From Winogradskyella eckloniae (lineage in GTDB: Bacteria > Bacteroidota > Bacteroidia > Flavobacteriales > Flavobacteriaceae): DNA of 64,000 nucleotides. The notes beneath the pieces are model-generated. The model was not told the DNA's origin. It saw only the letters and a program-made list of their open reading frames with translations, and did no database searches. The stretch covers positions 310,001 to 374,000 of the forward strand of contig NZ_JABRWP010000005.1 of the NCBI RefSeq assembly GCF_013249045.1, given 5' to 3'. The translations under genes and the position numbers were made by a program. This document shows, piece after piece, positions 46,875-55,155 of this stretch (position 1 is the first letter of the stretch; each line of letters starts with the position of its first letter).

Positions 46875-47666
46875 ATGGCAACGATTTACAACAAAATAGG
46901 ACGCAACTACAATCAAACACGTAAAGCAGATCCTTACTTAACCAAACAATTTCTTAAACATCTCAATCCTCAAAAAGACGGACTATACTTAGATGTTGGT
47001 TGTGGCACAGGTAATTACACCAATGCCCTTCAGCAAAAAGGATTTCAATTTATTGGCATAGATCCTTCTATAGAAATGCTAAAACAAGCTCATGCACTTA
47101 ATAAAAACATAGAATGGAATTTTGCTCCTGCAGAAAAAACCAATCTGGCACACCAAAGTATCGATGGAATTATAGCGACCTTAACTATTCATCATTGGCC
47201 AAATATTACAAGAGCTTTTTCAGAATTTAATTATATTTTAAAACCAAATGGTAAAATTGTTATCTTCTCCTCTACACCAGAACAAATGCAAGGTTACTGG
47301 CTAAACCATTACTTTCCAAAAATGATGTCAGATTCTATAACACAAATGCCGAGCTTAGCCGTTCTAGAAACTGCTATGGCAAATTCTGGCTTAAAAATTT
47401 CGGCTACGGAAATCTATAATATTCAACCCAATTTAGAAGATCAATTTTTGTATTGTGGAAAACATAATCCCGAATTATATTTTGACGAAAGCATTAGAAA
47501 TGGTATTTCATCTTTTTGTGCATTAGCTAATAAAACCGAAGTTGAACAAGGATTACATATGCTAAGAAATGATATAGACAGCGGAAAGATTCACGATATC
47601 ATTAAATCTTACGAAAATAGTTTAGGCGATTATTTATATATCATAGCCGAGAAAACAAACGTTTAA
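46875..47666 (+). CDS. Class I SAM-dependent methyltransferase
   Basis: A 263-residue methyltransferase of the Methyltransf_11 type: KDGLYLDVGCGTGNYTNAL (motif I), GIDPSIEMLKQA (motif II) and GIIATLTIHHWPNI, where an HH pair replaces the usual acidic end of motif post-I. The substrate is unknown; the sequence resembles UbiE/COQ5-like small-molecule methyltransferases. It is the second gene of the MOSC unit (13-bp spacing). Confidence 0.85.
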   Translation: MATIYNKIGRNYNQTRKADPYLTKQFLKHLNPQKDGLYLDVGCGTGNYTNALQQKGFQFIGIDPSIEMLKQAHALNKNIEWNFAPAEKTNLAHQSIDGIIATLTIHHWPNITRAFSEFNYILKPNGKIVIFSSTPEQMQGYWLNHYFPKMMSDSITQMPSLAVLETAMANSGLKISATEIYNIQPNLEDQFLYCGKHNPELYFDESIRNGISSFCALANKTEVEQGLHMLRNDIDSGKIHDIIKSYENSLGDYLYIIAEKTNV

Positions 47667-47713
47667 CCAAATGCTTTTAGCGTACCTTTGCAATTGCATT
47701 TACCAATCTATTT

Positions 47714-48451
47714 ATGAAACACTTTTACTTTTTTATCATTCTTGTGAGTTACCTAAATCATAGTTTTTCTCAAAATAATAGAACTAGTTTTTCTTTAGCA
47801 TTAGGACCTACATTATCAATTCCAAGCACAAGTGAACTTACAAACTCTAACGTTGATGGAAGACCACAGATAAAATCTAAAATGAATATTGGGCTATTTG
47901 TACTACCAAGTATCAAATACTCACTAAACGAAAAATTTTCTTTAGATTTTGGTATTGGATATTATTTAGACCGATTTTCCGTTGAAGATAAACTAGGTGC
48001 AGTTTCTAATGAAGGAAATAGAAATGTTCATCAAATACAAATACCTATTAGCTATAATCTTCACTTTGGTGCAGGTAATGCTTATGAAATTGGGCTTGGA
48101 GGATTTGCAAGTTTTATATTGTCTGCAAAAGAAAAAGGAGATATCATTACAAATAATTCCCAAATCGGTATTGTTGACCCAAACGACCCAACATTTTCAT
48201 ATAACTCAACTGTAAGTTACAGTAAGGATATTAAAGTTAATTACAATTCAGTAAATTTTGGTGCATTCCTTCAGATTAAAAAGAATATAACTTTTTCGGA
48301 AAGTAAAAAAGGGTTTATTCTTTTAAAAATCAATCAATACTTCAACGCTATTAAGAATAATAATTCTGAATCTGATATAAATCAATATCTAGAATTTAAG
48401 AACGAAAAAGAGCCAATGACAGTTAATATTGGTATAGGCCTATTATTATAA
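47714..48451 (+). CDS. Outer-membrane beta-barrel protein, unknown function
   Basis: A 245-residue protein with a signal peptide (KHFYFFIILVSYLNHSFSQ, 1-20). The mature part alternates strands and turns (FSLALGPTLSIPS, YSLNEKFSLDFGIGYYLDRF, NLHFGAGNAYEIGLGGFASF, MTVNIGIGLLL), with an aromatic-rich C-terminal strand, the pattern of an eight-strand outer-membrane barrel as in Bacteroidota porin-family proteins. The ligand is unknown. A TACCTTTG -7 element at 47683-47690 indicates its own promoter. Confidence 0.7.
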   Translation: MKHFYFFIILVSYLNHSFSQNNRTSFSLALGPTLSIPSTSELTNSNVDGRPQIKSKMNIGLFVLPSIKYSLNEKFSLDFGIGYYLDRFSVEDKLGAVSNEGNRNVHQIQIPISYNLHFGAGNAYEIGLGGFASFILSAKEKGDIITNNSQIGIVDPNDPTFSYNSTVSYSKDIKVNYNSVNFGAFLQIKKNITFSESKKGFILLKINQYFNAIKNNNSESDINQYLEFKNEKEPMTVNIGIGLLL

Positions 48452-48465
48452 AAACACTTTTCAAA

Positions 48466-49422
48466 TTGCAAAAGAAGAAACAACATCCTACAGTAAAATC
48501 AGAACTTCATCCAAGAAGTCAGCATAGAGCACGTTATAATTTTAAAAATCTTATTAAAAGTTTGCCAGAATTAGAGGCTTACGTTGCACCTAATAAATAT
48601 GGAGATACATCTATAGATTTTTTTAATCCTGCAGCTGTAAAAGCGTTGAACAAAGCGTTATTAATACATCATTATAAACTACAATATTGGGATATTCCGC
48701 AGCATTATTTATGTCCTCCAATTCCAGGCAGAGCAGATTACATTCATAATATTGCCGATTTATTAAAAGGCAATACTCCTGAAATCCCAACAGGCAACCA
48801 CATCAAAGGTTTAGATATTGGTGTTGGTGCCAATTGTATTTACCCAATTATTGGTCAGCATGAATATGGTTGGTCTTTTATTGGTAGTGATACAGATGAG
48901 AAAGCGATAACCTCAGCTAAAGAAATTGAGCAACGCAATAAAAACTTAAAAGCAAATTTAGAAATTAGACGACAAGAAAAATCGAATGACTTCTTCTACA
49001 ACATTTTAAAACCTGAAGAAAAAGTAGATTTCACCATTTGTAATCCACCTTTTCATGCCTCTTTAGAGGATGCTCAAAAAGCGAGTTTAAAAAAACTAAA
49101 AAATCTAAAAGGAAAACGACCAAGCAAAGCCCTTTTAAATTTTGGAGGTCAGCAGAACGAACTTTGGACCAAAGGTGGTGAAGCACGTTTTGTTAAAGAT
49201 ATGATTTACGAAAGCAAACATTTTGGTAAACAATGCTATTGGTTTACAAGTTTAATCTCTAAAGAAGTTACCTTAAAACCGACTTATAAAATTTTACAAA
49301 AAGTAAATGCTACTGATGTAAAAACCATTGAAATGGGACAAGGCAACAAAATAAGCCGATTTATAGCTTGGACATTTTTAACAGAAAAAGAACAAAAGGA
49401 TTGGGTTGCTGAACGTTGGTAA
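48466..49422 (+). CDS. rlmF: 23S rRNA (adenine-1618 N6) methyltransferase
   Basis: A 318-residue RlmF-type enzyme. It has the N-terminal HPRSQHRARYNF segment (about 16-27, as in RlmF HPRN-HxGRYDF), PPIPGRADYIHNIADLL, the SAM site LDIGVGANCIYPIIG, the NPPF tetrad in CNPPFHAS and the FGGQQNELW region. It starts with TTG at 48466, since there is no ATG between the frame opening and the conserved HPR segment. It lies 14 bp after the barrel gene and is probably read through from it. Confidence 0.92.
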   Translation: MQKKKQHPTVKSELHPRSQHRARYNFKNLIKSLPELEAYVAPNKYGDTSIDFFNPAAVKALNKALLIHHYKLQYWDIPQHYLCPPIPGRADYIHNIADLLKGNTPEIPTGNHIKGLDIGVGANCIYPIIGQHEYGWSFIGSDTDEKAITSAKEIEQRNKNLKANLEIRRQEKSNDFFYNILKPEEKVDFTICNPPFHASLEDAQKASLKKLKNLKGKRPSKALLNFGGQQNELWTKGGEARFVKDMIYESKHFGKQCYWFTSLISKEVTLKPTYKILQKVNATDVKTIEMGQGNKISRFIAWTFLTEKEQKDWVAERW

Positions 49423-49433
49423 AACATTTCATT

Positions 49434-49441
49434 TACCTTTG
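49434..49441 (+). promoter_or_regulatory. -7 element of the DEAD-box helicase promoter
   Basis: TACCTTTG is an exact TAnnTTTG match, 12 bp after the rlmF stop. No perfect -33 TTTG is seen at 19-21 bp. Initiation would be near 49448, so the hairpin doublet at 49465-49537 falls in the helicase 5' leader. Confidence 0.45.
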
Positions 49442-49464
49442 TCATATGTTTATCACATCTCGTT

Positions 49465-49537
49465 TGTAATTCCTGCGAAGACAGGAGTCTACAAATTTAA
49501 CTTTCAAAGTGGATTCCTGCCTTCGCAGGAATGACAG
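49465..49537. repeat. Inverted doublet of the TCCTGC hairpin repeat
   Basis: The left arm (49465-49491, with TCCTGCGAAGACAGGA) and the right arm (49511-49537, with ATTCCTGCCTTCGCAGGAAT) are inverted copies of one sequence, about 23 of 28 positions alike. Each arm is itself a hairpin; the right one has an 8-bp stem. About 20 bp separate them. The arrangement resembles a REP-type doublet (BIME-like). The right arm ends at the GACA after the apparent ATG at 49531, so that ATG is probably not the start of the helicase. Confidence 0.8.
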
Positions 49538-49557
49538 ATAATACAAATACAAAACAC

Positions 49558-50793
49558 ATGTCATTTAAAGACTTACATTTAATAAAACCAATTCAAAAAG
49601 CTGTTGAAGCTTCTGGTTATGCAGAGCCTACTTTGGTGCAACAACGAGCAATTCCGTTGATTTTAGATAAAAAAGACGTTATTGTTTCTGCACAAACAGG
49701 AACAGGAAAAACAGCTGCCTTTGCACTGCCTATTCTTCAGCAATTGTATGACAAACAAGATGCACCAAAACGAGGAAAAAAAATTAGAGCTTTAATCATT
49801 AGTCCTACGCGAGAATTAGCGGTTCAAATTCAGCAAAACTTTAAAACCTACGCACAGTTTACAAATTTGCGTTCTTTAGTTGTATTTGGTGGTACGTCTA
49901 TTGAACCTCAGATTGATGTCTTAAAAAAAGGCGTTGATATTTTGGTCGCAACACCTGGTCGTCTTCTCGATTTACATAAACAAGATTACATTAATCTAGA
50001 TTATATTGAAACCTTTGTTTTAGATGAAGCCGATTTAATGTTAGCCATGGGTTTTATTGATGATGTAAAGAAAATTGACAGACTTTGTCCTGAAGATAAG
50101 CAAACCTTATTATTCTCGGCAACTATTCCGTTTAAAATTGAAGAATTAGCCAAAACTATTCTTAAAAACCCAGAACGTATAGATGTTACACCAACTCGTT
50201 CTGTAGCAAAAGATGTAAGTCAGGTATTGTATTATGTACCTAAACGTAACAAAATTGAATTGTGTTTGCATTTAATGCGCAACACTATAAAAGGGAACGT
50301 TTTAATATTTAGACGTACTAAATTTGGTGTGAATAAGCTAGAACAAACCTTGCTTAAAAATGGGTATACAGTAGACAGTATTCATGGCGACAAAGCGCAA
50401 AGCGAACGTCAAACAGCGCTTAACAAATTTAAAAACGGTTACGTAAAAGTATTAATTGCAACAGATGTTGCGGCACGTGGTATTGATATTAATGAACTCG
50501 ATAACGTGTTTAATTTTGATATGCCAAATGTAGCCGAAACCTACGTCCACAGAATTGGAAGAACTGGCAGAGCTGGTAACATTGGTAAGGCATATGCTAT
50601 GTGCTCTGCAGATGAGAAAAGTTATGTAAAAACCATTCAGAATGCTATAAATGTACAGATTCCTGTGGAGACAGAGCATCCTTATCCTTTAGACCCAAAA
50701 GCAAAACCTATTGTACACAAAAAACAAGGGAGTAAGTACAAAAAAGGTCGTAAGAGTGAAGCTTCTAAAAAGAAGAAAAAACGTTGGTATTGA
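49558..50793 (+). CDS. DEAD-box ATP-dependent RNA helicase
   Basis: A 411-residue DEAD-box helicase: Q motif region (LIKPIQKAVEASGYAEPTLVQQRAIP), Walker A AQTGTGKTA (residues 45-53), PTREL, TPGRLLD, LDEAD, SAT, DVAARGID and HRIGRTGRAG. A short Lys/Arg-rich tail (KKGRKSEASKKKKKRWY) provides extra RNA binding, as in RhlE-type helicases used in ribosome assembly and cold adaptation. The start at 49558 (SFKDLHLIKPI) is preferred over 49531, which lies inside a repeat arm. The gene is preceded by one repeat doublet and followed by a heptamer array and a second doublet. Confidence 0.92.
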   Translation: MSFKDLHLIKPIQKAVEASGYAEPTLVQQRAIPLILDKKDVIVSAQTGTGKTAAFALPILQQLYDKQDAPKRGKKIRALIISPTRELAVQIQQNFKTYAQFTNLRSLVVFGGTSIEPQIDVLKKGVDILVATPGRLLDLHKQDYINLDYIETFVLDEADLMLAMGFIDDVKKIDRLCPEDKQTLLFSATIPFKIEELAKTILKNPERIDVTPTRSVAKDVSQVLYYVPKRNKIELCLHLMRNTIKGNVLIFRRTKFGVNKLEQTLLKNGYTVDSIHGDKAQSERQTALNKFKNGYVKVLIATDVAARGIDINELDNVFNFDMPNVAETYVHRIGRTGRAGNIGKAYAMCSADEKSYVKTIQNAINVQIPVETEHPYPLDPKAKPIVHKKQGSKYKKGRKSEASKKKKKRWY

Positions 50794-50803
50794 TTTAGTC
50801 TTT

Positions 50804-50862
50804 GGTTGTTGGTTGATGGTTGTTGGTTGTTGGTTGTTGGTTGTTGGTTGTTGGTTGTTGGT
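50804..50862 (+). repeat. Tandem heptamer array (GGTTGTT)x8
   Basis: Eight heptamers run from 50804 to 50859 (seven GGTTGTT and one GGTTGAT at 50811-50817), ending with GG at 50860-50861. It starts 10 bp after the helicase stop. Four or more GG pairs separated by five bases could form two-tier G-quadruplexes in DNA or in the 3' untranslated RNA. Simple-sequence arrays like this are also prone to slippage. The 308-bp gap 50794-51101 holds this array, the doublet at 50981-51061 and otherwise unremarkable AT-rich sequence. Confidence 0.85.
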
Positions 50863-50980
50863 AAAAGAACAAAAAGCACTTAGTATATCTGAGTGTTTTT
50901 TCTTTAGATAACTTAGATAACATTAAATGAAAGACGCAGTCTTCAAAACCTCTGATTTGTGATTATTATTTCACTGATTT

Positions 50981-51061
50981 GTCAATGTGAACTTGTTTCA
51001 GATTCTCAATAAAATATACCAAATTATCAATTCAGATTCTGAAACTAGTTCAGAATGACAG
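50981..51061. repeat. Inverted doublet of the TTCAGAATGACA repeat
   Basis: The left arm (50981-51007, with GTGAACTTGTTTCAGATTCTC) and right arm (51034-51061, with ATTCTGAAACTAGTTCAGAAT) are inverted copies of one sequence with about 26 bp between. The right arm can fold on itself (ATTCTGAA / TTCAGAAT). Both this repeat and the one at 49511 begin GATTC and end GAATGACA, so they are related families of a dispersed Bacteroidota repeat. It lies between the helicase and the convergent sigma-factor operon end (51102). Confidence 0.75.
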
Positions 51062-51101
51062 CTCTTAAAAAGTTCTTAATTAGTATTCTGACAAAATAAT
51101 A

Positions 51102-52259
51102 TTACTCATTAATTTCAATAAAGTCCTTTCCAAATCTTATAATACCGTGAGCAGCATTAATCTTAATTGTATTTGGGCTTTCCTCTTCGCCTATAGTCAT
51201 CATTTTTGAATATTCATTTTTTCGATTTGCCGTAATATTAGTAATATTATTACCCTCATAAAAAGCTGTATCGTGTCCATAAGACTCAAAATAAAATTTT
51301 ACATCTTTAGGATAAAAAAGGTTGATTTCTGAATATTCTGTATCCATTTGAAAATTATAGAAATCCTTGGAAAAATTATTTAGCCAAAATTTGCCATTAA
51401 AATCTACAATTTTCACCTTTCTACCTACTTCTCCTATAATTATGGTAGTAAATTCACTATCTATATTAAGATGATCTACACTTGCAATTTTTAAGTCACT
51501 GACATGATTAAACTTATACGCACCACCTTTTAAATCATTACTTCTAAATTTTCCATTAGCAATATCAAAGTTGTTTAACGGATTGGTTAAACTCATAAAT
51601 TTTAAATTAGTATTCCTTGCATTCATATTAACTAATCCGGTTAAATCTAACTTAAAAGTCATGTGAGAATCAAAAGAGCGAATTCTTAAATTAATATCAG
51701 CAGGTATTTTTATAATAAAATTAGTTTTTAAAGTCTTTACATTTTTAGAATCAATTTTGTGTGTTTCTCCTTTACCATCTAACCCTCTTAAATCTTTAAG
51801 ATACTCTTTTAAAGTTTCTACTTTAGTATCATCATTCATTCCATAAAAATACTTTTTAGGTTTCCTCCAACGTATTTCTGAAGTTTCTTTAAAAGTCATG
51901 TAATCACCCTCAAAAGTAATACCATGTAAACTTTCAATACTGTAAACTACATCAGACAAAGGGGTTTCACTAAAGGTTTCAAACACTAATTTTGAATCAA
52001 CAATTTTTGCAATCGTTTTAATTCCTTCCAATTGTTCTTCAATAGCTTTCTTAGAGTAATTATCAAACTCGATAGTATAATTAAAATGGATTTTATTGTC
52101 TAAAGACTCTTCAATTTTGACGTATACACCATCAAGATTCAAGTCTAATGTTGTAATAGAATTTGCGTCAAAGCTTTTGTTATAAATTTTGTGTATTTGA
52201 GCATTCGCAGCCCATGATGTGATCAGCATCAATACCAATATTTTAAAAAGTGTTTTCAT
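51102..52259 (-). CDS. Secreted protein of unknown function in ECF operon 1
   Basis: A 385-residue protein with a signal peptide (1-20, LVLMLITSWAANAQ). The mature part is a long run of short beta strands (INLRIRSFDSHMTFKLDL, NMNARNTNLKFMSL, KIASVDHLNIDSEFTTIIIG), with the look of a right-handed beta-helix/DUF4097-type adhesin fold, but I cannot name the family with certainty. It is the third gene of a sigma-factor operon, overlapping the second by 17 bp, so it is likely an envelope protein whose expression follows that sigma factor. Confidence 0.65.
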   Translation of the reverse strand: MKTLFKILVLMLITSWAANAQIHKIYNKSFDANSITTLDLNLDGVYVKIEESLDNKIHFNYTIEFDNYSKKAIEEQLEGIKTIAKIVDSKLVFETFSETPLSDVVYSIESLHGITFEGDYMTFKETSEIRWRKPKKYFYGMNDDTKVETLKEYLKDLRGLDGKGETHKIDSKNVKTLKTNFIIKIPADINLRIRSFDSHMTFKLDLTGLVNMNARNTNLKFMSLTNPLNNFDIANGKFRSNDLKGGAYKFNHVSDLKIASVDHLNIDSEFTTIIIGEVGRKVKIVDFNGKFWLNNFSKDFYNFQMDTEYSEINLFYPKDVKFYFESYGHDTAFYEGNNITNITANRKNEYSKMMTIGEEESPNTIKINAAHGIIRFGKDFIEINE

Positions 52260-52761
52260 GGTGTTCGTTATTTTGATTTAATATTTTGATGTGTTTCTGT
52301 ATGTCTTTTAGTATTTGCAATCTTGTTTGAAGATTATCTACCAAAGCTTCAATAACTAATATATTATTACTGTCGTTTTTGAATTGCTTTGAGATTTCTT
52401 GATAATCCATATCTAACTCATCAAGCTTTTTTCTAAAGCGTTTTACTAATTTTTCGTCTTCGGTTAAGGCTATAAAACTTTGCCATTCAGCTTCAATGCT
52501 TGCTAAATATTCGGCTTCAATGTTTTCGACTTGCGCAACAATCGGAGTTGTATTATTTTCTAATGCATCAGAATTAAAAACGTTAAACCCTATGGTAAGC
52601 GCAATTACCAAAGCAGCTGCTACACCTAGCCAAACCAATGGATTCTGTTTTTGGCTTTTCGGTTTTCTTAGTTTTGTTAAGAATTCAGCGCGATGATTTT
52701 TTGGAATCGGTTTTAAATCATCTTCCTCATCTTTAAATATGTGTCTAATATCTCGCTTCAT
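52243..52761 (-). CDS. Probable membrane anti-sigma factor of ECF operon 1
   Basis: A 172-residue protein with a charged N-terminal half (RDIRHIFKDEEDDLKPIPKNHR), a single membrane helix at about 42-62 (NPLVWLGVAAALVIALTIGFNVF) and a coiled-coil-like C-terminal part. Position between a sigma factor and a secreted protein, and this one-helix topology, fit an anti-sigma factor, although no ZAS (HxxxCxxC) motif is present. It overlaps both neighbours by 17 bp, so the three genes are translationally coupled. Confidence 0.65.
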   Translation of the reverse strand: MKRDIRHIFKDEEDDLKPIPKNHRAEFLTKLRKPKSQKQNPLVWLGVAAALVIALTIGFNVFNSDALENNTTPIVAQVENIEAEYLASIEAEWQSFIALTEDEKLVKRFRKKLDELDMDYQEISKQFKNDSNNILVIEALVDNLQTRLQILKDIQKHIKILNQNNEHHENTF

Positions 52762-53293
52762 TATATTTGTGTTTTAATAACTCTTGTAGTTTTAGTTTAC
52801 CTCGTCTCAGATGTGTTCTCGATGTTTTTATAGGTATCTCTAGAATCTCTGAAATCTCTTCATGGTCGTAGCCTTCAAGTAAATATAACTTTACGACTAT
52901 TTTATGCTTTTCGCTAAGTTGCCCAATGGCATTTAATATCTCTTGTTTTGAAATTGAACTATCAAACTGCCAATCGTCTTCGTTTGTAATTCTTAATTCT
53001 GAAACCTCAATAGCATCAAACTGCAACTGATTTTTCTTTAAAACATCTAAACATTGATTGATAATTATACGTTTTAACCAAGCACCAAACGTGGCTTTAG
53101 GATGATACTGTTCAATATTTCTAAAAGCTTTTAAAAACCCTTCTTGCATCGCATCTTTTGCATCTTCATCATTATTGAGATATCTACAAGCAATAGTAAA
53201 CATGGCTGGTGCATAGGTATCGTAAACTTGCATTTGCGCAACTTCATTTTCTTTTTTGCAAAACTCAATAAGCTTAGTCTCTGTTTGATGCAT
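52745..53293 (-). CDS. ECF RNA polymerase sigma factor (operon 1)
   Basis: A 182-residue ECF sigma factor. Region 2 (about 10-80: YLNNDEDAKDAMQEGFLKAFRNIEQYHPKATFGAWLKRIIINQCLD) recognises the -10-like element and core polymerase. Region 4 (about 125-178: LSEKHKIVVKLYLLEGYDHEEISEILEIPIKTSRTHLRRGKLKL) carries the recognition helix. It is the first gene of a three-gene unit and is transcribed away from the unknown membrane protein at 53423. Confidence 0.93.
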   Translation of the reverse strand: MHQTETKLIEFCKKENEVAQMQVYDTYAPAMFTIACRYLNNDEDAKDAMQEGFLKAFRNIEQYHPKATFGAWLKRIIINQCLDVLKKNQLQFDAIEVSELRITNEDDWQFDSSISKQEILNAIGQLSEKHKIVVKLYLLEGYDHEEISEILEIPIKTSRTHLRRGKLKLQELLKHKYNEARY

Positions 53294-53422
53294 TGTGATG
53301 ATTAGCGGTTTCTATTATTAAAAACGATAGATTTTATAAAAGGTTTCAAATTATTAATAAAAAGATTGATTTTAACTGAATATGTTTAATTTTAAACTCA
53401 TTATCAACCGACCGATTAAAAC

Positions 53423-54757
53423 ATGAGTGACAATTACAATAAACCAGCGTTTAAAAAGCTCCTCGAAAAATTACAAGAAGAAAGCTGGCAACTAGAACTA
53501 TTAATCTCTGGTTTTGCCATATTTGGTTTATTTACGGCTTATAATTCTATTAAAATTGCGAGTATTGAAGCTTCCATAAATGGTGTTGTGCATGAAAATA
53601 TTATAACTCAAGTAGCTCTGTTTTCTTGTGTTATTTTGCTTGTTAATCTACTCTTGCATGTATTATTACGTGGTTTATGGATTGGTGCTTTAGGATTGCG
53701 ATATGTTTCTGGCGATATTGATTATGACTATCTTAAATACAGTCCAAAATTCACAAAATATTTAAAAAAAAGAGTTGGGTCTTTTGATAGATACATTGGG
53801 CGTTTAGAGAATTACTGTAGTATTATGTTTGCGGTTTCGTTCTTACTTATATTCTACGTTTTAGCCTTAACGTTTTCTCTAATCGCAATTGTTTTAACAG
53901 CCGAATATATAATTGAAAACGAAAGTTTCCCAGAATGGCTAAGACTTACTCTTGGTGTCCCAATTATGATTTTTATCTGTTTTGGTATGCTACTGACATT
54001 TTTTGATTTTGCTACGCAAGGTTTATTAAAAAAAGGCAAATGGATTTCTAAATTTTATTTTCCATTTTATTGGGTGTTTAGCTTTATTACTTTAAGCTTT
54101 TTGTACCGACCAATTGTATATAATTTTTTAGATAATAAATTTGGAAAACGCCTGAGTTTTGTACTCTTACCAATGTTTATTATAGTTAGTATATTTTCTT
54201 CTGTAGATTACAATTTCTCAAACTATTTTAGCGAACAATCTAAGTCTAATGCCTATACTACAAGTGATAATAATTATGAAGATTTAGTAAAAGAAGACAA
54301 TGAACTTTTTATTGATGATGCTGCCATACAATCTAAAATTATTACTGGCAATTTTGTAAAAGTGTTTGTTCGATTTACTGAATCTATAGAAGATAATATT
54401 TTCAACTTCAACGAAAACTTAAAACCAGAGAAGGACAAACGAGGCATGATTACCGATTTTAGCAAAGGTTATAATAGTGCAAAATTTGATTCTAAAATTC
54501 AAAGACAAAAGTTCGATAGTTTAAAGAAAGACTACCTAAGAACATTTAATCAGTTATATACTGTAGAAATTGATACAATACAATTTACTTCAGATTTTGT
54601 AATCAATAAAAATACTTTAGGATTTGAAACCTATTTACCTACAGCATCGTTAAGCGAAGGAAAACATTTACTTACTATTAAATACAATACCTTAAAACAG
54701 CAAGACACTATAAAAAGAGACATGTTGTCTATACTCTTTTGGTATTATCCGGATTAA
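53423..54757 (+). CDS. Unrecognised multi-pass membrane protein
   Basis: A 444-residue protein. About six hydrophobic segments fill roughly residues 26-260 (LELLISGFAIFGLFTAY, VALFSCVILLVNLLLHVLL, MFAVSFLLIFYVLALTFSLIAIVL, LGVPIMIFICFGMLLTFF, YWVFSFITLSFLY, LSFVLLPMFIIVSIF). The last 180 residues are soluble and charged, with a beta-rich end (TLGFETYLPTASLSEGKHLLTIKYN). I recognise no family. It lies between two divergently placed ECF operons; its stop overlaps the second operon's last gene by 4 bp. It may be envelope-stress related by context only. Confidence 0.6.
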   Translation: MSDNYNKPAFKKLLEKLQEESWQLELLISGFAIFGLFTAYNSIKIASIEASINGVVHENIITQVALFSCVILLVNLLLHVLLRGLWIGALGLRYVSGDIDYDYLKYSPKFTKYLKKRVGSFDRYIGRLENYCSIMFAVSFLLIFYVLALTFSLIAIVLTAEYIIENESFPEWLRLTLGVPIMIFICFGMLLTFFDFATQGLLKKGKWISKFYFPFYWVFSFITLSFLYRPIVYNFLDNKFGKRLSFVLLPMFIIVSIFSSVDYNFSNYFSEQSKSNAYTTSDNNYEDLVKEDNELFIDDAAIQSKIITGNFVKVFVRFTESIEDNIFNFNENLKPEKDKRGMITDFSKGYNSAKFDSKIQRQKFDSLKKDYLRTFNQLYTVEIDTIQFTSDFVINKNTLGFETYLPTASLSEGKHLLTIKYNTLKQQDTIKRDMLSILFWYYPD

Positions 54758-55155
54758 AACGTTATGTGTTTTTGGAAATAATATTTTACTACAGAAACTT
54801 GTATACTTACCATTAATGCTAATAGTATAAAGGCATACATTAATGCTGACGAAAATTCAAAGGAGATATTTTCTAACAGATTAAAAGGTACTTCTGGTAA
54901 TTCTAAACGGTCGGTCCAGCTTGCTGTTGTTTCGGTATTGCCCAAAACAACATAACCAACTAAAGCAATAAAACTACCTAAAATGATAAACCAAACGGGT
55001 TTTGAAATTAATGGTTTATAAACCGTTGCATTAGAAGTAGAACTAGCTTCAACCTGAGACATAACATTGGCTGTAAAATCTAAAGAAGGTTGTTCTAAAC
55101 CAGCTTCAGACATTATGTTATCTATAAATTCCTCTATGTTTTTATCCGCTTTCAT
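54754..55155 (-). CDS. Probable anti-sigma factor of ECF operon 2
   Basis: A 133-residue protein with a short acidic N-terminal part (KNIEEFIDNIMSEAGLEQPSLDFTANVM) and two hydrophobic helices (PVWFIILGSFIALVGYVVL at about 50-68; ALMYAFILLALMVSIQVSVV at about 104-123). It overlaps the upstream sigma gene by 14 bp. The small, membrane-bound product directly after an ECF sigma suggests an anti-sigma, but it lacks a zinc-binding motif. It ends in a 4-bp overlap with the convergent gene. Confidence 0.6.
   Translation of the reverse strand: MKADKNIEEFIDNIMSEAGLEQPSLDFTANVMSQVEASSTSNATVYKPLISKPVWFIILGSFIALVGYVVLGNTETTASWTDRLELPEVPFNLLENISFEFSSALMYAFILLALMVSIQVSVVKYYFQKHITF

Noticed and set aside
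49531..49557. Upstream ATG as start of the DEAD-box helicase
   Set aside because: The ATG is part of the dispersed repeat arm (GGAATGACA) and the extra nine residues are not typical of the family; ATG at 49558 fits the Q-motif spacing better.
50804..50862. Possible CRISPR array
   Set aside because: The units are 7 bp long with no spacers and no cas genes nearby; it is a simple tandem repeat.
50682..50879. Frame encoding Asn-Gln-Gln-Pro-Thr repeats near the helicase end
   Set aside because: The repeats are simply the translation of the GGTTGTT heptamer array read on the minus strand; no start context beyond it.
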